Shown piece after piece: positions 14,839-26,493 of a stretch of DNA of 64,000 bases. The stretch is from Pilatotrama ljubarskyi. Its lineage: Eukaryota; Basidiomycota; Agaricomycetes; Polyporales; Polyporaceae. Location of the stretch: the NCBI GenBank assembly GCA_022385805.1, contig MU277730.1, forward strand, positions 26,897 through 90,896. Reading direction: 5' to 3'. The stretch's first letter is position 1. The number at the start of each line of letters is the position of its first letter. Made by a program: the position numbers and the translations under genes. Below the pieces are notes generated by a model that ran no database searches, had not been told where the DNA came from, and was given only the letters and a program-made list of their open reading frames with translations.

Positions 14839-15549
14839 GTTGTTGTGTTGCGTATGTTCGTGTATTTGTACTATATTTCCGCCACTGGTACGGGAAGTGC
14901 GCTTGTGAGCAAGTGGTACATGCGCGGGTCGATCGTACAGGCCCACTAGACGACATCGCTGTCTTCCGAGGACAGGATCATAACCCACATACAGCGTTAC
15001 TGTTTGCCTCATAAGGTGAGCATTTTCACCTGCACTCTGAGGAGCGCCATACTCATGTCAAGACCCAGAAAAACCCTGCGCTACGGTGAAGCGTCCCAAG
15101 ATGCGGTTGTGCTTGAAGTCGAAGCCGAATTGTGCGGCACCGGGAGCTATAAACTGATTCTTTATGACTACTCGCTCAACGCGGACCCGACCTGCCGATG
15201 ATCATGACTTGAGCCGTAGGCGACCTCAAACTCTCAGGCTGCGGTTCAGCAATCGACGTTAACGACGTCAAAAGTGAGTGGGTACCGGAGTACCGTGGTA
15301 TACCAAGGGAGATCATCCGAGTCATTTTGTCTAGCGTGCGTTGTTTTCCTTTGGATGCGGGACCGTCGACATCTTCTTCCCAGCACCTGCCGCTCATTGG
15401 CAGGCTTGCCCTTACTCATACCTTCCTGGAGCCCGAAGATCGGGAATTGCTTAGGAGTGACTTCTTCCTTAAAGCCGTGGAGGATTCGGGGTCTGCGCCA
15501 GGAATTATCCAGCGATCATCCAAGAATCTCGACCATCACAGCGATCACT
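14839..15549. other. intergenic with an open frame lacking a start
   Basis: Between GPN2 and the glutathione transferase gene lies a plus-strand frame, about 15212-15638, open for roughly 140 codons but without an ATG. It reads VPEYRGIPREIIRVILSSV and HTFLEPEDRELLRSDFFLKAVED, which look protein-like. A short ATG frame at 15055-15201 precedes it in another phase with no usable donor between them. It may be a decayed gene; I do not recognise it. Confidence 0.3.
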
Positions 15550-16460
15550 ATGGTACAAACTGGCCAAATCACCTTCTACACCCACACGGTACGCTCACCG
15601 CTCAACCAACAACGCGCCTGATTATTCTTGAGCTGTAAATTTATTGCCAATTGTTGTAGCGTTCCGTGTACTGCCACCGCGTTCACATCGCCCTTGAGGA
15701 GGCGAATGCGGCCTACACCCTCCATAGCGTCAATCTGAAGGAACGGCCTGCTTGGTATGCGAAGGTCAACCCGGCTGGCAAGGTCAGCATTTACCTGTGT
15801 CCTTGACAATGTGACTACGCACCCACAATCGCTACACGTTAGATCCCCGCCATTACCTACGGCGGACCCAAAGCGCCGCCAGAGGACCCTGCGCCAGAAG
15901 CAATCAAGATCAACGAGTCGCTCATCATCCTCGAGTTCCTAGCGGACCTCTTCCCCGAGGCGAAGCTACTCCCTTCCGACCCTGTGCTCCGCGCGCAAGC
16001 ACGTCTGTTCATGAACACTGTGGACCAGCACCTCTTTGAGGGCTTCAAACGGTTCTTGTTCAACTACACCGAGGGCGCGGAGAAGGCGCTCTTGGACGGC
16101 TTCGAAGCGCTGCAGATGCGTCTTCCCCCAGCTGGGTTCGCGGTTGGGGAGTGGTCGATCGCAGATGCGGCAGCGGCGCCGTTCCTCGTGCGCATCGAGC
16201 TGCTCTTGAAGCACGACCTAGGCACATTCCCGGAGGGCGAGGGCCCAAAGGTCCTTCAGGTCTTGCAAGGACCGAAGTTTGCGCGGGTGATGAAGTACCT
16301 CGAGGATTGCAAGACCCGGTCGAGCGTCAAGGCTACTTGGGACGAGGTCAGTGGACGCAGATGAGTAGTGTCGCGAAGTCGTATCTCACCCCTAGTGACC
16401 CTGTTGTAGGCGTCTCAAGTGGAGATCTGGAAAAGCAACCCGGCTTTGCAGCGCAAGTAG
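15550..16460 (+). CDS. glutathione S-transferase, omega/FuA-like, serine type
   Basis: Four exons (15550-15588, 15660-15782, 15843-16346, 16410-16460) give 238 residues. The thioredoxin-like half has RSVYCHRVHIALEEA, VNPAGK and IPAITYGG (cis-Pro region). The all-alpha half has LIILEFLADLFPEA and GEWSIADAAAAPFL. Aligned with the second transferase at 38293, the catalytic position is Ser15 where that one has Cys13; Cys18 falls three residues later. White-rot fungi carry such Ser- and Cys-type omega-like enzymes, which bind or deglutathionylate wood-derived and other xenobiotic compounds. The last two exons have the same lengths (504 and 51 nt) as in the other gene, which supports common descent. 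Confidence 0.88.
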
Positions 16461-16905
16461 ACGAACGAGCTGACTGCGATGATCCGGAGTTCCCCTCGCG
16501 GACAAGATAGAAGGTGTGATTTGTGGACCGACATCGTATGTGATCCCAGACCGACCGCGAAAGAGTCCGAGTCCCTTGTGTATTCGAGTCCATTTCCACG
16601 TATTTGTCTATTCACGCTCGCGCTGCAACAAAGCTGCAACTCCAGCATTGTATCTGAGGCGGCACGTACAGTATGATGATCTTCAGTTGAGCTCGTCACC
16701 GAGGCTGGAGGGACTCGCCACGAAGAATAGACACACCGTAGCCAGTCGCCCGACGTGTCCTCGTCGGTCGTAAGGCGTGTGACGTGATGCGACGGGCGGC
16801 TGGGCCGAGCCTGGTGCGGGGCGATGACACGTCGCTACTCACATCGACGGGCGGCTATAGACGTTCTGTACACTACCTCCTCCCTTTCCCTCTTTCCCCC
16901 ACTTC
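16461..16905. promoter_or_regulatory. SEC31 upstream region with a UPRE-like TGACGTG
   Basis: TGACGTG at 16780-16786 matches the core of the unfolded-protein-response element bound by Hac1/XBP1 factors. A 12-bp direct repeat, CGACGGGCGGCT, flanks this area at 16790-16801 and 16845-16856. No coding exon is seen. A link to ER-stress control of a COPII gene is plausible but is inference. Confidence 0.35.
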
Positions 16906-19900
16906 ATGAAGCTCAAGGAAATCCATAGGACGTCGACCTTTGCGTGGTCGCCCTCGCCCTCGCTGCCGTTGCTGGCGACGGGCACAGTCGCGGGGGCCCT
17001 AGACGAGTCCTTCAGCAACAACGGCCAGCTCGAGATTTGGGCTCCGGACTTTCTCGACCGGAATCAGTTTGACCTTGGTGGAGAGGGCCAGGCAGGACCC
17101 AAGGCGTCCGTCACGACAACCTCGAGGTATGTGCAGGATTTATAGACGCGTTGAACCGGCGTGTATGAACTTCAGCGTGCAGATTCAACCGCCTGGCATG
17201 GGGGTATGTGAATTCAGAACGGCCGCGAGGCGTGATTGTTGCAGGCATGGAGAATGGCGAGCTAGACATCTGGGACCCGGCAAAGATCGTCGCCAACGCT
17301 GAGTGAGTTCATATACGTGATTGACACGTGAGCAATGCTTAAAGGCAGTGTGCAGCCCATCTGAATCTCTCATCCTCCGGAATAAGACGCACACCGGTCC
17401 TATACGTGGATTGGACTTCAACCCCATTCAGACGAACCTCTTCTCATCTGGCGCAGTCAATGGCGAGGTGCGCACTGATCACGCCTTTACAGCAATGTCG
17501 TCTGACGCGTTGCCAGATCTATGTATGGGATCTCAAAGACCCAAGCAAGCCATACTCTCCTGGCACGCGCAGCACCAAACTCGATGAGATCACTGCTTTG
17601 GCATGGAACCACCATGTCCAATACGCGCTAGCAGCCTCAAGCAGCACCGGCTACACGGTCGTATGGGACTTGCGCGGAAAGCGTGAAGTCGCAGCCTTGG
17701 CGTACGGCGGTGGAGCAGGTACCCTTGCTGGCGGTATGCAGGGTTATGGAGCGCCTGGTTTGGCAATGGGCGGTAGGAGGGGCATGAGCGACGTTGCATG
17801 GCATCCTGACAACGTGAGTCACACTATCTAGTGCCCGTGACTCTTGCCAACTCGGTCCTGGTAGGCTACTCGGCTCGTCACATCTTCAGAAGACGACGCA
17901 TCTCCTGTCATCATGGTCTGGGACCTCCGTAACGCCCGGGCGCCAGAAAAGGTACGCGCGAACTTGATTTTCCAAGCTCGGCAGGTTCTTGACATATCTT
18001 GCAGATCTTGACAGGCCACGAGAAAGGTGTTCTTTCCCTATCTTGGAACAAGCAGGATTCGGACTTGCTGCTGTCCTGTGGTAAGGACAACCGTGCACTA
18101 TGCTGGAACCCACAGACCTCCGAGATCATCGGAGAGGTGAGTGTAGCCACAGCAAGATCTGCTACGTAGTTTGATGTTGAATGCTTGGACAGCTCCCTTC
18201 AGCAGATAATTGGGCCTTCCAGGTCCAGTGGTGCCCTCGTAACCCCGACTTGTTTGCTGCCGCGTTCTTCGACGGGACTATCGGGATACATTCGATCCAA
18301 TCTACGAACGAGGCTGCCGAAGGACCCGCTGCTGCGCAACAAGCGGATGCGTCCGATATCTTCGGTGCTTCAGGCTTCTCTCGCGCGAACCAAGCGACTT
18401 TGTCACTCAAGCATCCTCCCAAGTGGCTGCGCCGTCCTACCTCCAACTCATTCGGTTACGGCGGCAAACTGGTTACTGTCTCGAACTTGCCCTCGGCTCA
18501 GGGTAAGAACCAGAGCAGCGTAGTCCACATCCGGAAGGTGGTTACGGAGACGACCATTGTGGAGCGTGCGCAGAAGCTGCTGTCTTCTATCGAGGCCGAC
18601 AACCTGAAGGAACTCGCTGAAGAGAAGACAGGCGCGGAAACATCAGCAACTTGGAGAGCACTGCTCAGCCTATTCAAGGCCAACTCGAGAGACGAGCTCA
18701 TCACGCTCCTTGGCTTCTCGAAGGATGAAGTCGCCTCTCGTGTCGCAGAGGCCGTTGCGAACTTGAAGAAGGCAAAGGCGAGTGTCCCGGTCGAGCAGGA
18801 TGTGACGGAGACCGATATCAAGGCGCATGAGCCTGTTGTATCGTTCGCTGAGCCTGAGCGTGAAGCGACACCAGAGGAAAAGGGTGAAGAAGGAGGCGAA
18901 GACATGCTCGACAGCGCCAGTCTAGCGGCGGAGGCAACTCCCTCAGAGGCCAGCGCTGGTGGCGGCTCTGACACGACAAGCACGACGCGTCAGGCGGACG
19001 GCGAGTCGACAACCACCGCTCCCAGCCTCTTCGGCGACGATAACCTCATTGGAACGCCTCAAGGCGACGCTGCAGCTGACTTTTTCGGTAGCATCGGCAC
19101 CGCCCGCACCGCTGAGGACGACAACATACAAATTCCTCACCACAACTACCCTCTGGACTCTTCCGTGGCTGCAACGATCGGTTCACGTCCTTCCTCTGTC
19201 GCGTCGGAGGTCCTGAAGGATAACACCTTCAGGATCTATCCTAACGACGAGTCGGAGACTGACCGGTTGGTGACGAAGGCGCTTGTGCTGGGTGATTTCG
19301 AGTCTGCTGTCTCCTTGTGTCTCTCGTGCGACCGCTTCGCGGATGCCATACTTCTCGCCGTCAAGGGTGGCCCCGAGCTTCTGGCACGCACACAAAAGGC
19401 GTACTTCGAGCGTCGTACTACCCAGTTGCCTTACCTGCGTCTCTTCCAGTCCATTGTCACCAACGACCTCGACGACATCGTCCAGAATGCGGACCTGCAA
19501 GAATGGCAGGAGATCTTTGTTGTCCTGTGCACGTTCGCGAGCCAGGAGGAGTTCTCGGGCTTGGCAGAGCAGCTCGGCCAGCGCCTCGAGTTCCAATCCA
19601 ACATCGTCAAGGCGTCCGGCGCACCCGATGCCGAGTCGAAGGCCGCCGAGCTCCGGCGCAACGCTACGTTGACCTACCTCGCTGCGGGCCGTCTGGAACG
19701 CCTGGTCAACATCTGGATCGAGGAGTTGGCGGAGGATGAGAAGCGCCTCGTTGGGGAGGCAGAGAGGACGGATGGGTCGGCGCAAGAGGAGAGGATCGAC
19801 GGGTCCCTCTACACCGCGCATGCTATCGCCTTGCAGACTTTCATCGAGAAGGTTACCGTCTTCCGCAAGGCGATCAACTACGTAGACGAAGACCTCAACG

Positions 19901-21818
19901 TCAAGGCCCCCGTCGACGATTCGACTGTGCGCACTTACAAGCTTTCTGGACTGTACGACCGTTACTTCGAGTACGCCGACTTGCTCGCTGCCCAGGGTCT
20001 AGTGAAGGAGGCCGTATCGTTCCTCAAGCTGGTACCTGCAGAGTACAACGGTTCTGCCGGCTCTCCCTACGACTTCACCGTCGGCAGGGACCGCCTCCTC
20101 AAGGCAGCGAGTCAAACGCCTGTTCGGACCACGTCTCTGCCTGCTTCCGGGCCAGCCGTCCCAACCAAAGCCGCCCCGCTCGCCTCGACCAGCACTGCCT
20201 ATACATACGGCCAGTACGGTCCCGTCGCGCAACAGCCGATCAGCCAGTCCACGACAGCGTCTTCCGTGTACGAGCCGTACGCACATGCCATCCAGCCTGT
20301 AGTTTCGCAGAGTTCGAATCCGTACGCACCCCCCGCGCCCGCGGTGCAGCCCCCGCAGTCGTATCAGCCTGCAGCCCCCGGCCCTTACAACCCGTACTCC
20401 CGCGCCCCGGCTCAAGTCCAGAACGTTACCCAACCGCAGCCAAGTGTGCTGCCACCTCCGCCACCTCGTGCCGCGAACGCTACACCGTCTGCGCCACCTC
20501 TTGCACCACCTCCGCAGGGACCGCCCATCAAGCGCGACAACGGCGGCTGGAACGACGCTCCTGCTGTCACTCAGAGGAGAACTCCTGCAAACGCAAACGG
20601 ACCGAAGGCTGGTGTCATCACGTCTCCCTTCCCGAACGCACCTTCGCCTACGTCAACGTTGCCGTACGGCCAGCAACCTCCCACGACACTTCCTCCTCCG
20701 CCCCGTCCCGGCAGCGTTCAGCAGCGTCCTCCGCCGCCTCCTCAAGCGCAACGCGGACCCCTACCGCCAGGAGCTGCTGGCCCCGGCCCGTACCCGCCCC
20801 ACGCTCGTCCGCCTTCAGGGCCCCCAGGACCGCCGCCGCAACAACACATCGCCCCTCCTCCCCAACGTATGCCCCCAGGGCCCTCTCAAGGTCCTCCGGG
20901 TCCTGGGATGGTCAGATCTGCTCCGCAAGGCCCCTATGGCGTTCCTCAAGGCATTCCAGTGCCCGGTCAGACACCGCCGCCACCCCACGGACACGCGCCG
21001 TATGCGCCTCCTCCTGGTTCGAGTGCGTCCCAGGGTCCCCCTGGTCCGTACGCTCGTGCAACACCTCCGCCGGGCTTCGCACGCGCGATGTCGCCACAAG
21101 GCGCACAAGCACCAGGGCCGTATGCCCCTCCTCATCAGGCTCAACCGCAGTTTGCGCCGCCTCAGCCTGGAGCCCCGTTGGCAGGCCCGCCCATGGCAGG
21201 ACCACCGCCAGGTGCCGCTGCGCCGCCATCAGGTCCTCCGCGCGGGCCTACGCCTGCAGGCTCGTCGGCTCCTGCCCCGCCGCGAGCGAAGCCTGGTCCG
21301 CCGCCGCCGAAGTACCGTGAGTGCATGCACCGGAGTCCCATCGTGGATGTGCTTGCTCATGATTCACCTACAGCGCCTGGTGACCGGAGCCACATACCCG
21401 ACGAGCTGCGGCCGATCTACCAGGTCATCTCGGTTCAGCTGGAGCAGCTGAAGCAGGTCACGCCTGTAAGTCTCCTGGTCCAGTTAGCAGCTCGACCTGA
21501 ACTAAACTGTTCTATTTATAGCCGCAGCAGAAACGGCTCGTGGATGATCTGGAGAGACGGATTAACCCCCTGTTCGATGCCCTGAATTGCGAGACGTTGT
21601 CTAAACCTGTTTGCGAGCAACTTCTCATGCTCACACGAGGTACGCGTTCTTCCATATTAAAATTCGGCGGCCCAGTCTGAATTCGCCCGTCAGCTATGGA
21701 AGCTCACGACCGCGAGGCTGCTATGGCCATTCACATGGACTTGCTCACGCGCGGATCGCTCACCGATGACATCGGCTTGTGGATGTCCGGGATCAAGCAA
21801 CTCATCGTCAGGTTGTAA
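16906..21818 (+). CDS. SEC31: COPII outer-coat protein Sec31
   Basis: Ten exons (16906-17126, 17183-17302, 17356-17467, 17517-17813, 17865-17951, 18005-18136, 18193-21316, 21374-21465, 21522-21639, 21694-21818) give 1,475 residues. The first 350 or so form a WD40 propeller with repeats such as [18 protein letters not shown] and [10 protein letters not shown]. An alpha-solenoid follows ([24 protein letters not shown], split across typical helices). A very long Pro-rich region at about residues 680-1125 carries the segments that bind Sec23-Sar1. The end is a short helical domain ([19 protein letters not shown]). Sec31 pairs with Sec13 to form the outer cage of ER-export vesicles and stimulates Sar1 GTP hydrolysis. 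Overall length is close to that of other fungal Sec31 proteins. The large exon 7 is intron-free. Confidence 0.95.
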
Positions 21819-22767
21819 CGGATTCATGTCGAGCATTAGGAGGACTCAATTCAGTATACCGTTTGCAACAAAAGAGATGACAGCAGTGGGGATCCGGATG
21901 GACTGGTTCCGGTGTAGCAGTGTCGTCTCGTCTTTGGATGTCTGTTCAATAGATATCGTCGTCTTTCGCATCTGTCAGGACGGCTGCCACTGCGTTTATC
22001 ACAGTACTGGGCTGACCGGTCACAAGGTCATGACATGCTGATCCCCGAACAGATCGTCACGACAGCGCCAGTGATCCGCCTCCACGAAATTGTGGCAGAG
22101 CTCGAGGAACATGTGGTTTCCCTAGTCTAAAGCTTCCGTGAGTGATTCTCTGCGTCTCTTCGAACTTGAGCACTTTGAGCGGAAGGATCTCCTGTTCTAT
22201 CAGATGCACTCTTGGTCACTGCATATGCTCACAAGGATTGTCCCCGCCCGTCCATGCAGGGGTGAGTGAAGCATTTTGCCGATTCACGCAACGCGTCAAA
22301 GTGCTGAGCCGTCCATGGGGCAGATTTAGCGCAGCACCTCCATGTGCTCCCCATGCTTCCCACTGACATTGTTCTACGTTAGCGAGACCGCCCTGCCCAA
22401 TGCCGTGGAACAGACCAGTCACGAGCGCATACATGGATCGCACTGGCACATTCCGTTGCTGGTTTGTCGCGATCACTGTTGCCTGCACGGTCCCGGGAAG
22501 GCCTGCTTTGCTGCTGCTGCGAGGGAACGAGCAGATGGTACGTGTCAGCTGAGAAGTTGGAACGTGTAATCCCCTTCACATGTACTGAGCTACAGCGGAG
22601 CGCACGAGCGACGTCTCGGATGCGCAGACGTAAATCTGGATTCCCTGGCCTCGTCCAGAATCAGCATAAATAGCGGACGGCTGGAAGAGTGAATATCGGC
22701 TCGTTCGTTCCATCCTGAACGCCAGCGCCGACTCCCTGCTAAGGCCCTCCCAGTAGACTTGCTAGCC
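21819..22767. other. intergenic, possible kinase-like scrap
   Basis: No gene is supported. At about 22155-22200 a frame reads RLFELEHFERKDLLFYQM, which resembles LFALFERKDV in the pseudogene at 5265 and LFELFDLEDV in the gene at 1710. The match is short and could be chance. An AT-rich CATAAATAG at 22665-22673 may act as the TATA element of the lipase. Confidence 0.3.
22665..22673 (+). promoter_or_regulatory. TATA-like element of the lipase gene
   Basis: CATAAATAG lies 95 bp upstream of the lipase ATG, at a workable distance for a short 5' leader. Confidence 0.35.
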
Positions 22768-23977
22768 ATGTTCCGCTTCCTCTCTACCGCCTCGGCAGCA
22801 TGGGCTTCGCTCATTGTCCTCCAGGCTGCGGCCCTTCCGACGCACCCGCACCAGGCGCGTAGCGTCACCCAGGTCTCGACCTCGGAGATGTCGAGCTGGG
22901 CACCCTACACCCAGTTCGCTAGGGCCGCATATTGCGGCTCGAGCAAGGTTGCGAATTGGGCTTGCGGTGGTAGGTGTTCCCGTGGCTGGTGTCGAATGCT
23001 CTGATATTGATATGCGCGCAGATGCCTGTAATGCTGTCCCTGGCTTCCAGGTCTCCGCTACTGGCGGTGATGGTGACGCCACTCAGTACTGTGAGTGTTT
23101 TGTACCATGCCCATGGCCGGGGTTCGTATCTGACCTCAGCGCAGACTACGTCGGATACTGGCCCAGCCAAAAAGCAGTGGTCGTCGCGCATGAAGGAACT
23201 GATCCGACTGCATTGTAAGTAACGCTGCTCTTGGCAGAAGTGGTGACGTCTAATTGATCATTCTGGCTCACATACAGCGAGTCGGACTTGACGGACATTG
23301 ACATTCCGATGACGACTCTGGACAGCACACTCTTCCCGGGTGTATCATCCAGTGTTCTGGTACATGAAGGCTTCGCGAACCAGCAGGCTAAAACAGCGGC
23401 AGCTATTCTGACCGCGACGAAGAACTTGATTTCCAAAAATGGGGCGACGACTGTTATCACAGTACGTTTCGAACAGGCTCACCTGGGCTCGAAGTGAACT
23501 CACCGTTCTCTCCTAGGTCGGCCACTCTCTTGGCGGTGCTCTCGCGGAGCTTGACGCGCTGTTCTTTACTTTGAACCTTCCGTCGAGCATCCATGTGAAG
23601 TCCGTCACCTATGGGACTCCGCGTGTTGGCAACCCCACGTATGCGACGCTCTTTGACTCCAAGGCACGTAGTATTTACCCATACTTTGTCATATTGTCTG
23701 CTCACCTCGGATCGCTCTGTAGGTCCCCGACTTCAAGCGTATCAATAACGAGCAGGACCCCATTCCGATCGTTCCTGGTCGGTTCCTCGGCTTCCAGCAT
23801 CCGCACGGGGAGATCCATATTCTCGGCGCGGGCAATGCCGTGTCCTGCCCGGGAGACGACGATGCGACCGACTCGCAGTGCACTATCTCCAGCGTCCCAA
23901 ACATCACGAAGGGCAATATCATCGATCATCTTGGGCCTTATGAGGGTATTTATATCGGCACGATTTTCTGCACATGA
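22768..23977 (+). CDS. secreted class-3 lipase (alpha/beta hydrolase)
   Basis: Six exons (22768-22969, 23022-23090, 23145-23214, 23278-23461, 23517-23663, 23723-23977) give 308 residues. A signal peptide is clear (MFRFLSTASAAWASLIVLQ, then AAALP). The nucleophile elbow is VGHSLGGA with Ser179. Asp236 in NNEQDPIP and His293 in DHLGPYEG complete the expected triad. Six or more Cys suggest disulfides, as in Rhizomucor-type lipases and related feruloyl esterases. It probably hydrolyses acylglycerols or other esters outside the cell. The last intron, 23664-23722, needs a GC donor (AAG|GCACGT); the nearby GT gives the wrong frame. An intron falls exactly before the Val of VGHSLGG. Confidence 0.9.
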
Positions 23978-24148
23978 TGTATGACCTGTACCACTTCCCC
24001 AACGACATTCAATGACTTCTGGCACGTCCAGTGATCGGAGGGAGACGTCAACGCTTGAGCCATGCCGGGACAAGGCATGCGTAGCAGAAGCATCTGGTCG
24101 ACTCGCATATGCGCCGTACGAGTATGCCACAACAACCTCAAGAGATAC

Positions 24149-25779
24149 TCAATCCACAAGAGGGTCGATCACGACTCCCTTATTCCAGACCTTCTTCGGG
24201 TCGTACTTGGCCTTGATCCTACGCAGGCGGGGAAGGTGCTCCCCATAGACGTCTTCTGGGTTTTCAGAACCCTGGCACATGTTGACGAACCAGCCAAGGT
24301 CCCGTCGAGAAAACTCCGCATTCTTCTCGCGAACGAACTGAACCGTGGACTCAGTGAACTGCACGATTGCCGCCACAGATGCGTCAGTAGTCGATCTATC
24401 CAAGGGTATGTGAGTCGCCGGCGTAGCAGCACTTGGGCGGAGCAACAGCAGCGTACCTCCCTTGTACAGCCATCCAGTAATGCGGCTCGCGGAGCTTGAG
24501 CGCAGTCTCTGCAAGGCCGACTTCCGCAAGCTTAGCCGGGCTCGTGAGGTCCCACAGCACGGCGGATCCGCGGACTTCTTCGCTGGTCTCCGTGAACGCG
24601 ACCCACTTCTCCCAGACTGCCGCGACGAGTTCTGGGAAGAAGTCGGAAACGAAGGTCCCGCGAATGAGAACGCGCTTCGGGGCGTGGGCGAGGGACGCGT
24701 CGGCTGCGTGCGAGACGGCGAGCATGTTTGGGGCAGTGGCGATCTTCTCGAAGACGGGTTTGACGGAGCCTTCAAGGAAGGGCGCGAGCACAACCTTGGA
24801 GCGTTGGCCGTCTGTGTCGTGAAAGACTCCAGGAAGAAGGGTGATCGAAGGCTAGTCAAAAGCTATCAGATGTTAATCAAACAGCGGAGTTATATGAAGT
24901 TACCTTGAAGTGTGGCGCTGGACGGGAGAAGTTGATCATGAGACGCTCCGCGGGAGATTGCGTAGCCTTCCACTCCTGTACTTGCAATTAGACCGTCACA
25001 CGAGACGAAGACGATGAGACATCCGACTACCTTGATGGTCTTGAGGACGTCGGCAAGCGACGTCCCAGGGTATGCAATCACGCCAGAGCCGAATGGGCCC
25101 GCGTAAGGGATAGTCTTGAAGACAAACTCAACCACTACGCCGAACTGTCCTCCGCCACCTGTTGAGTCAGAGTAATGGTGTCTGTACGATGTTGTCCGTA
25201 AGCACTGCGCGGGTAGAACGTACCTCGTATGGCCCAGAACAAGTCCGGCTCTTCATCTTTGCTTGCCTTCACTATCCTCCCGTCGGAGAGTACAACCGTA
25301 GCACTGAGCAAGTTATCGATCGCGAGCCCATACTCTCCGCTGAGCGGCCCATATCCGCCACCGAGGGTGAAGCCACCGACACCCACGAACCAAAGCGGCG
25401 AGCCTACGACATCTACCTGCGCCTTCGCGGTAACCTCATACACGTCCCCCCAGAGCGCGCCGCCCTGTACAGTAATCGTCTTCTTGTTTTCAGCGAGCGT
25501 GACTTTGTTCAGCTTGCTGAGGTCGATGACAATGCCACCATTGGAACTGGCCCAGGTGGACGAGTGAGCCCCGCCTCCCTTTACAGCGATCTCGAGTGGT
25601 GGATCCTGAGTGGTGGCAAATGCGATGACAGGTGGTATGTCCTCGTAGACGACAGGCTGGATGATGAATTTAGCGGGAAGGACTGAAAGATCGGAGTTAC
25701 GGCGCAGGGCCTCCGTGTAAGCATCGCCGGCATCAGGAGTGAGGATGGCGCCTCGGATCTTGGGCTTCAGGCTCTCCAT
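24149..25779 (-). CDS. FAD-linked oxidase, berberine-bridge-enzyme-like
   Basis: Five exons (25779-25224, 25158-25031, 24975-24904, 24851-24457, 24395-24149) give 465 residues. The PCMH-type FAD domain shows KGGGAHSSTWASS with His72, the usual covalent flavin ligand. GVGGFTLGGGYG and GGGGQFGVV follow. The second covalent residue of bicovalent enzymes, a Cys before the GVGG stretch, is absent (SPLWFVGVGG), so attachment is probably through His alone. The C-terminal BBE segment ends in KVWNKGVVIDP. No signal peptide is evident. Such enzymes oxidise alcohols, sugars or pathway intermediates with O2; the substrate is not predictable. The gene converges on the lipase gene with 171 bp between their stops, and I see no cluster around it. 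Confidence 0.88.
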
Positions 25780-26493
25780 CGTTGGTGCTGAGGACTGTTT
25801 GCGGGGCTTGCGTACGTCGCTACAGGAAGGCGCGAAGGTATTTCAACGAACAAGGATCACAAGCGCTGCGTGATGGTGGTTGGGGGCTGGCCAGTCTGAT
25901 AATGGGCGAGATCTGCCGCGCCCATGCTGTGCCATGAGCGAGGCTGAGCACGCCTTCGGAGGTCCTCGGCTAGTCACCCGTGACCGGTCAGTCCCCAAGG
26001 CTAAGAAACAGCGGGACATGAGAGTGCAGCCGCTCACAGGACGTCAGTCGGTATGTCATCCCATGAGCCTGGGCAAGGAGCACACGGTTCAAGTCAAGAA
26101 GCCGAGCCTGAGAGGGAGGGAGCGCCGCCGATAGCTGACTTTTATGATGATGTACCTGTAAGGTCAATCAAATCGTCTGCTACAGAGTGAAGCCGCGATT
26201 ATTCCGATGGACTGGTACGTCGAGGAGCAGTCTAGTGGTGGCAAGTACGATGCATGCCACGGAGCATACCGTGACTTCAAGTCAGTGGGTGAGCGCCTAC
26301 CAGCTACAACAACTCCAAATCCGGCTTGGTGTACTAGCGCCCGTGGGTGAGCGCTCGATGAGTAATCGGGAGTTGCCGACCAAAGTTTAGGTGGCTCGGC
26401 GTTGCATTCCGCGCATCCTTCAACGCCGTCCACGACGTCGAGGACGCTCTCGACGACTCGTATCCCTTTCCTTCTTTCACTCCTATTGCCACT
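25780..26493. promoter_or_regulatory. divergent intergenic region of the FAD oxidase and BRR2
   Basis: Over 700 bp separate two outward-facing starts. I see no coding exon and no strong core-promoter motif, only a pyrimidine-rich run just before the BRR2 ATG. Confidence 0.35.

Noticed and set aside
20444..21451. 335-codon frame rich in Arg and Leu
   Set aside because: It is the shifted frame of the proline-rich part of SEC31, where CC-rich codons make every frame open.
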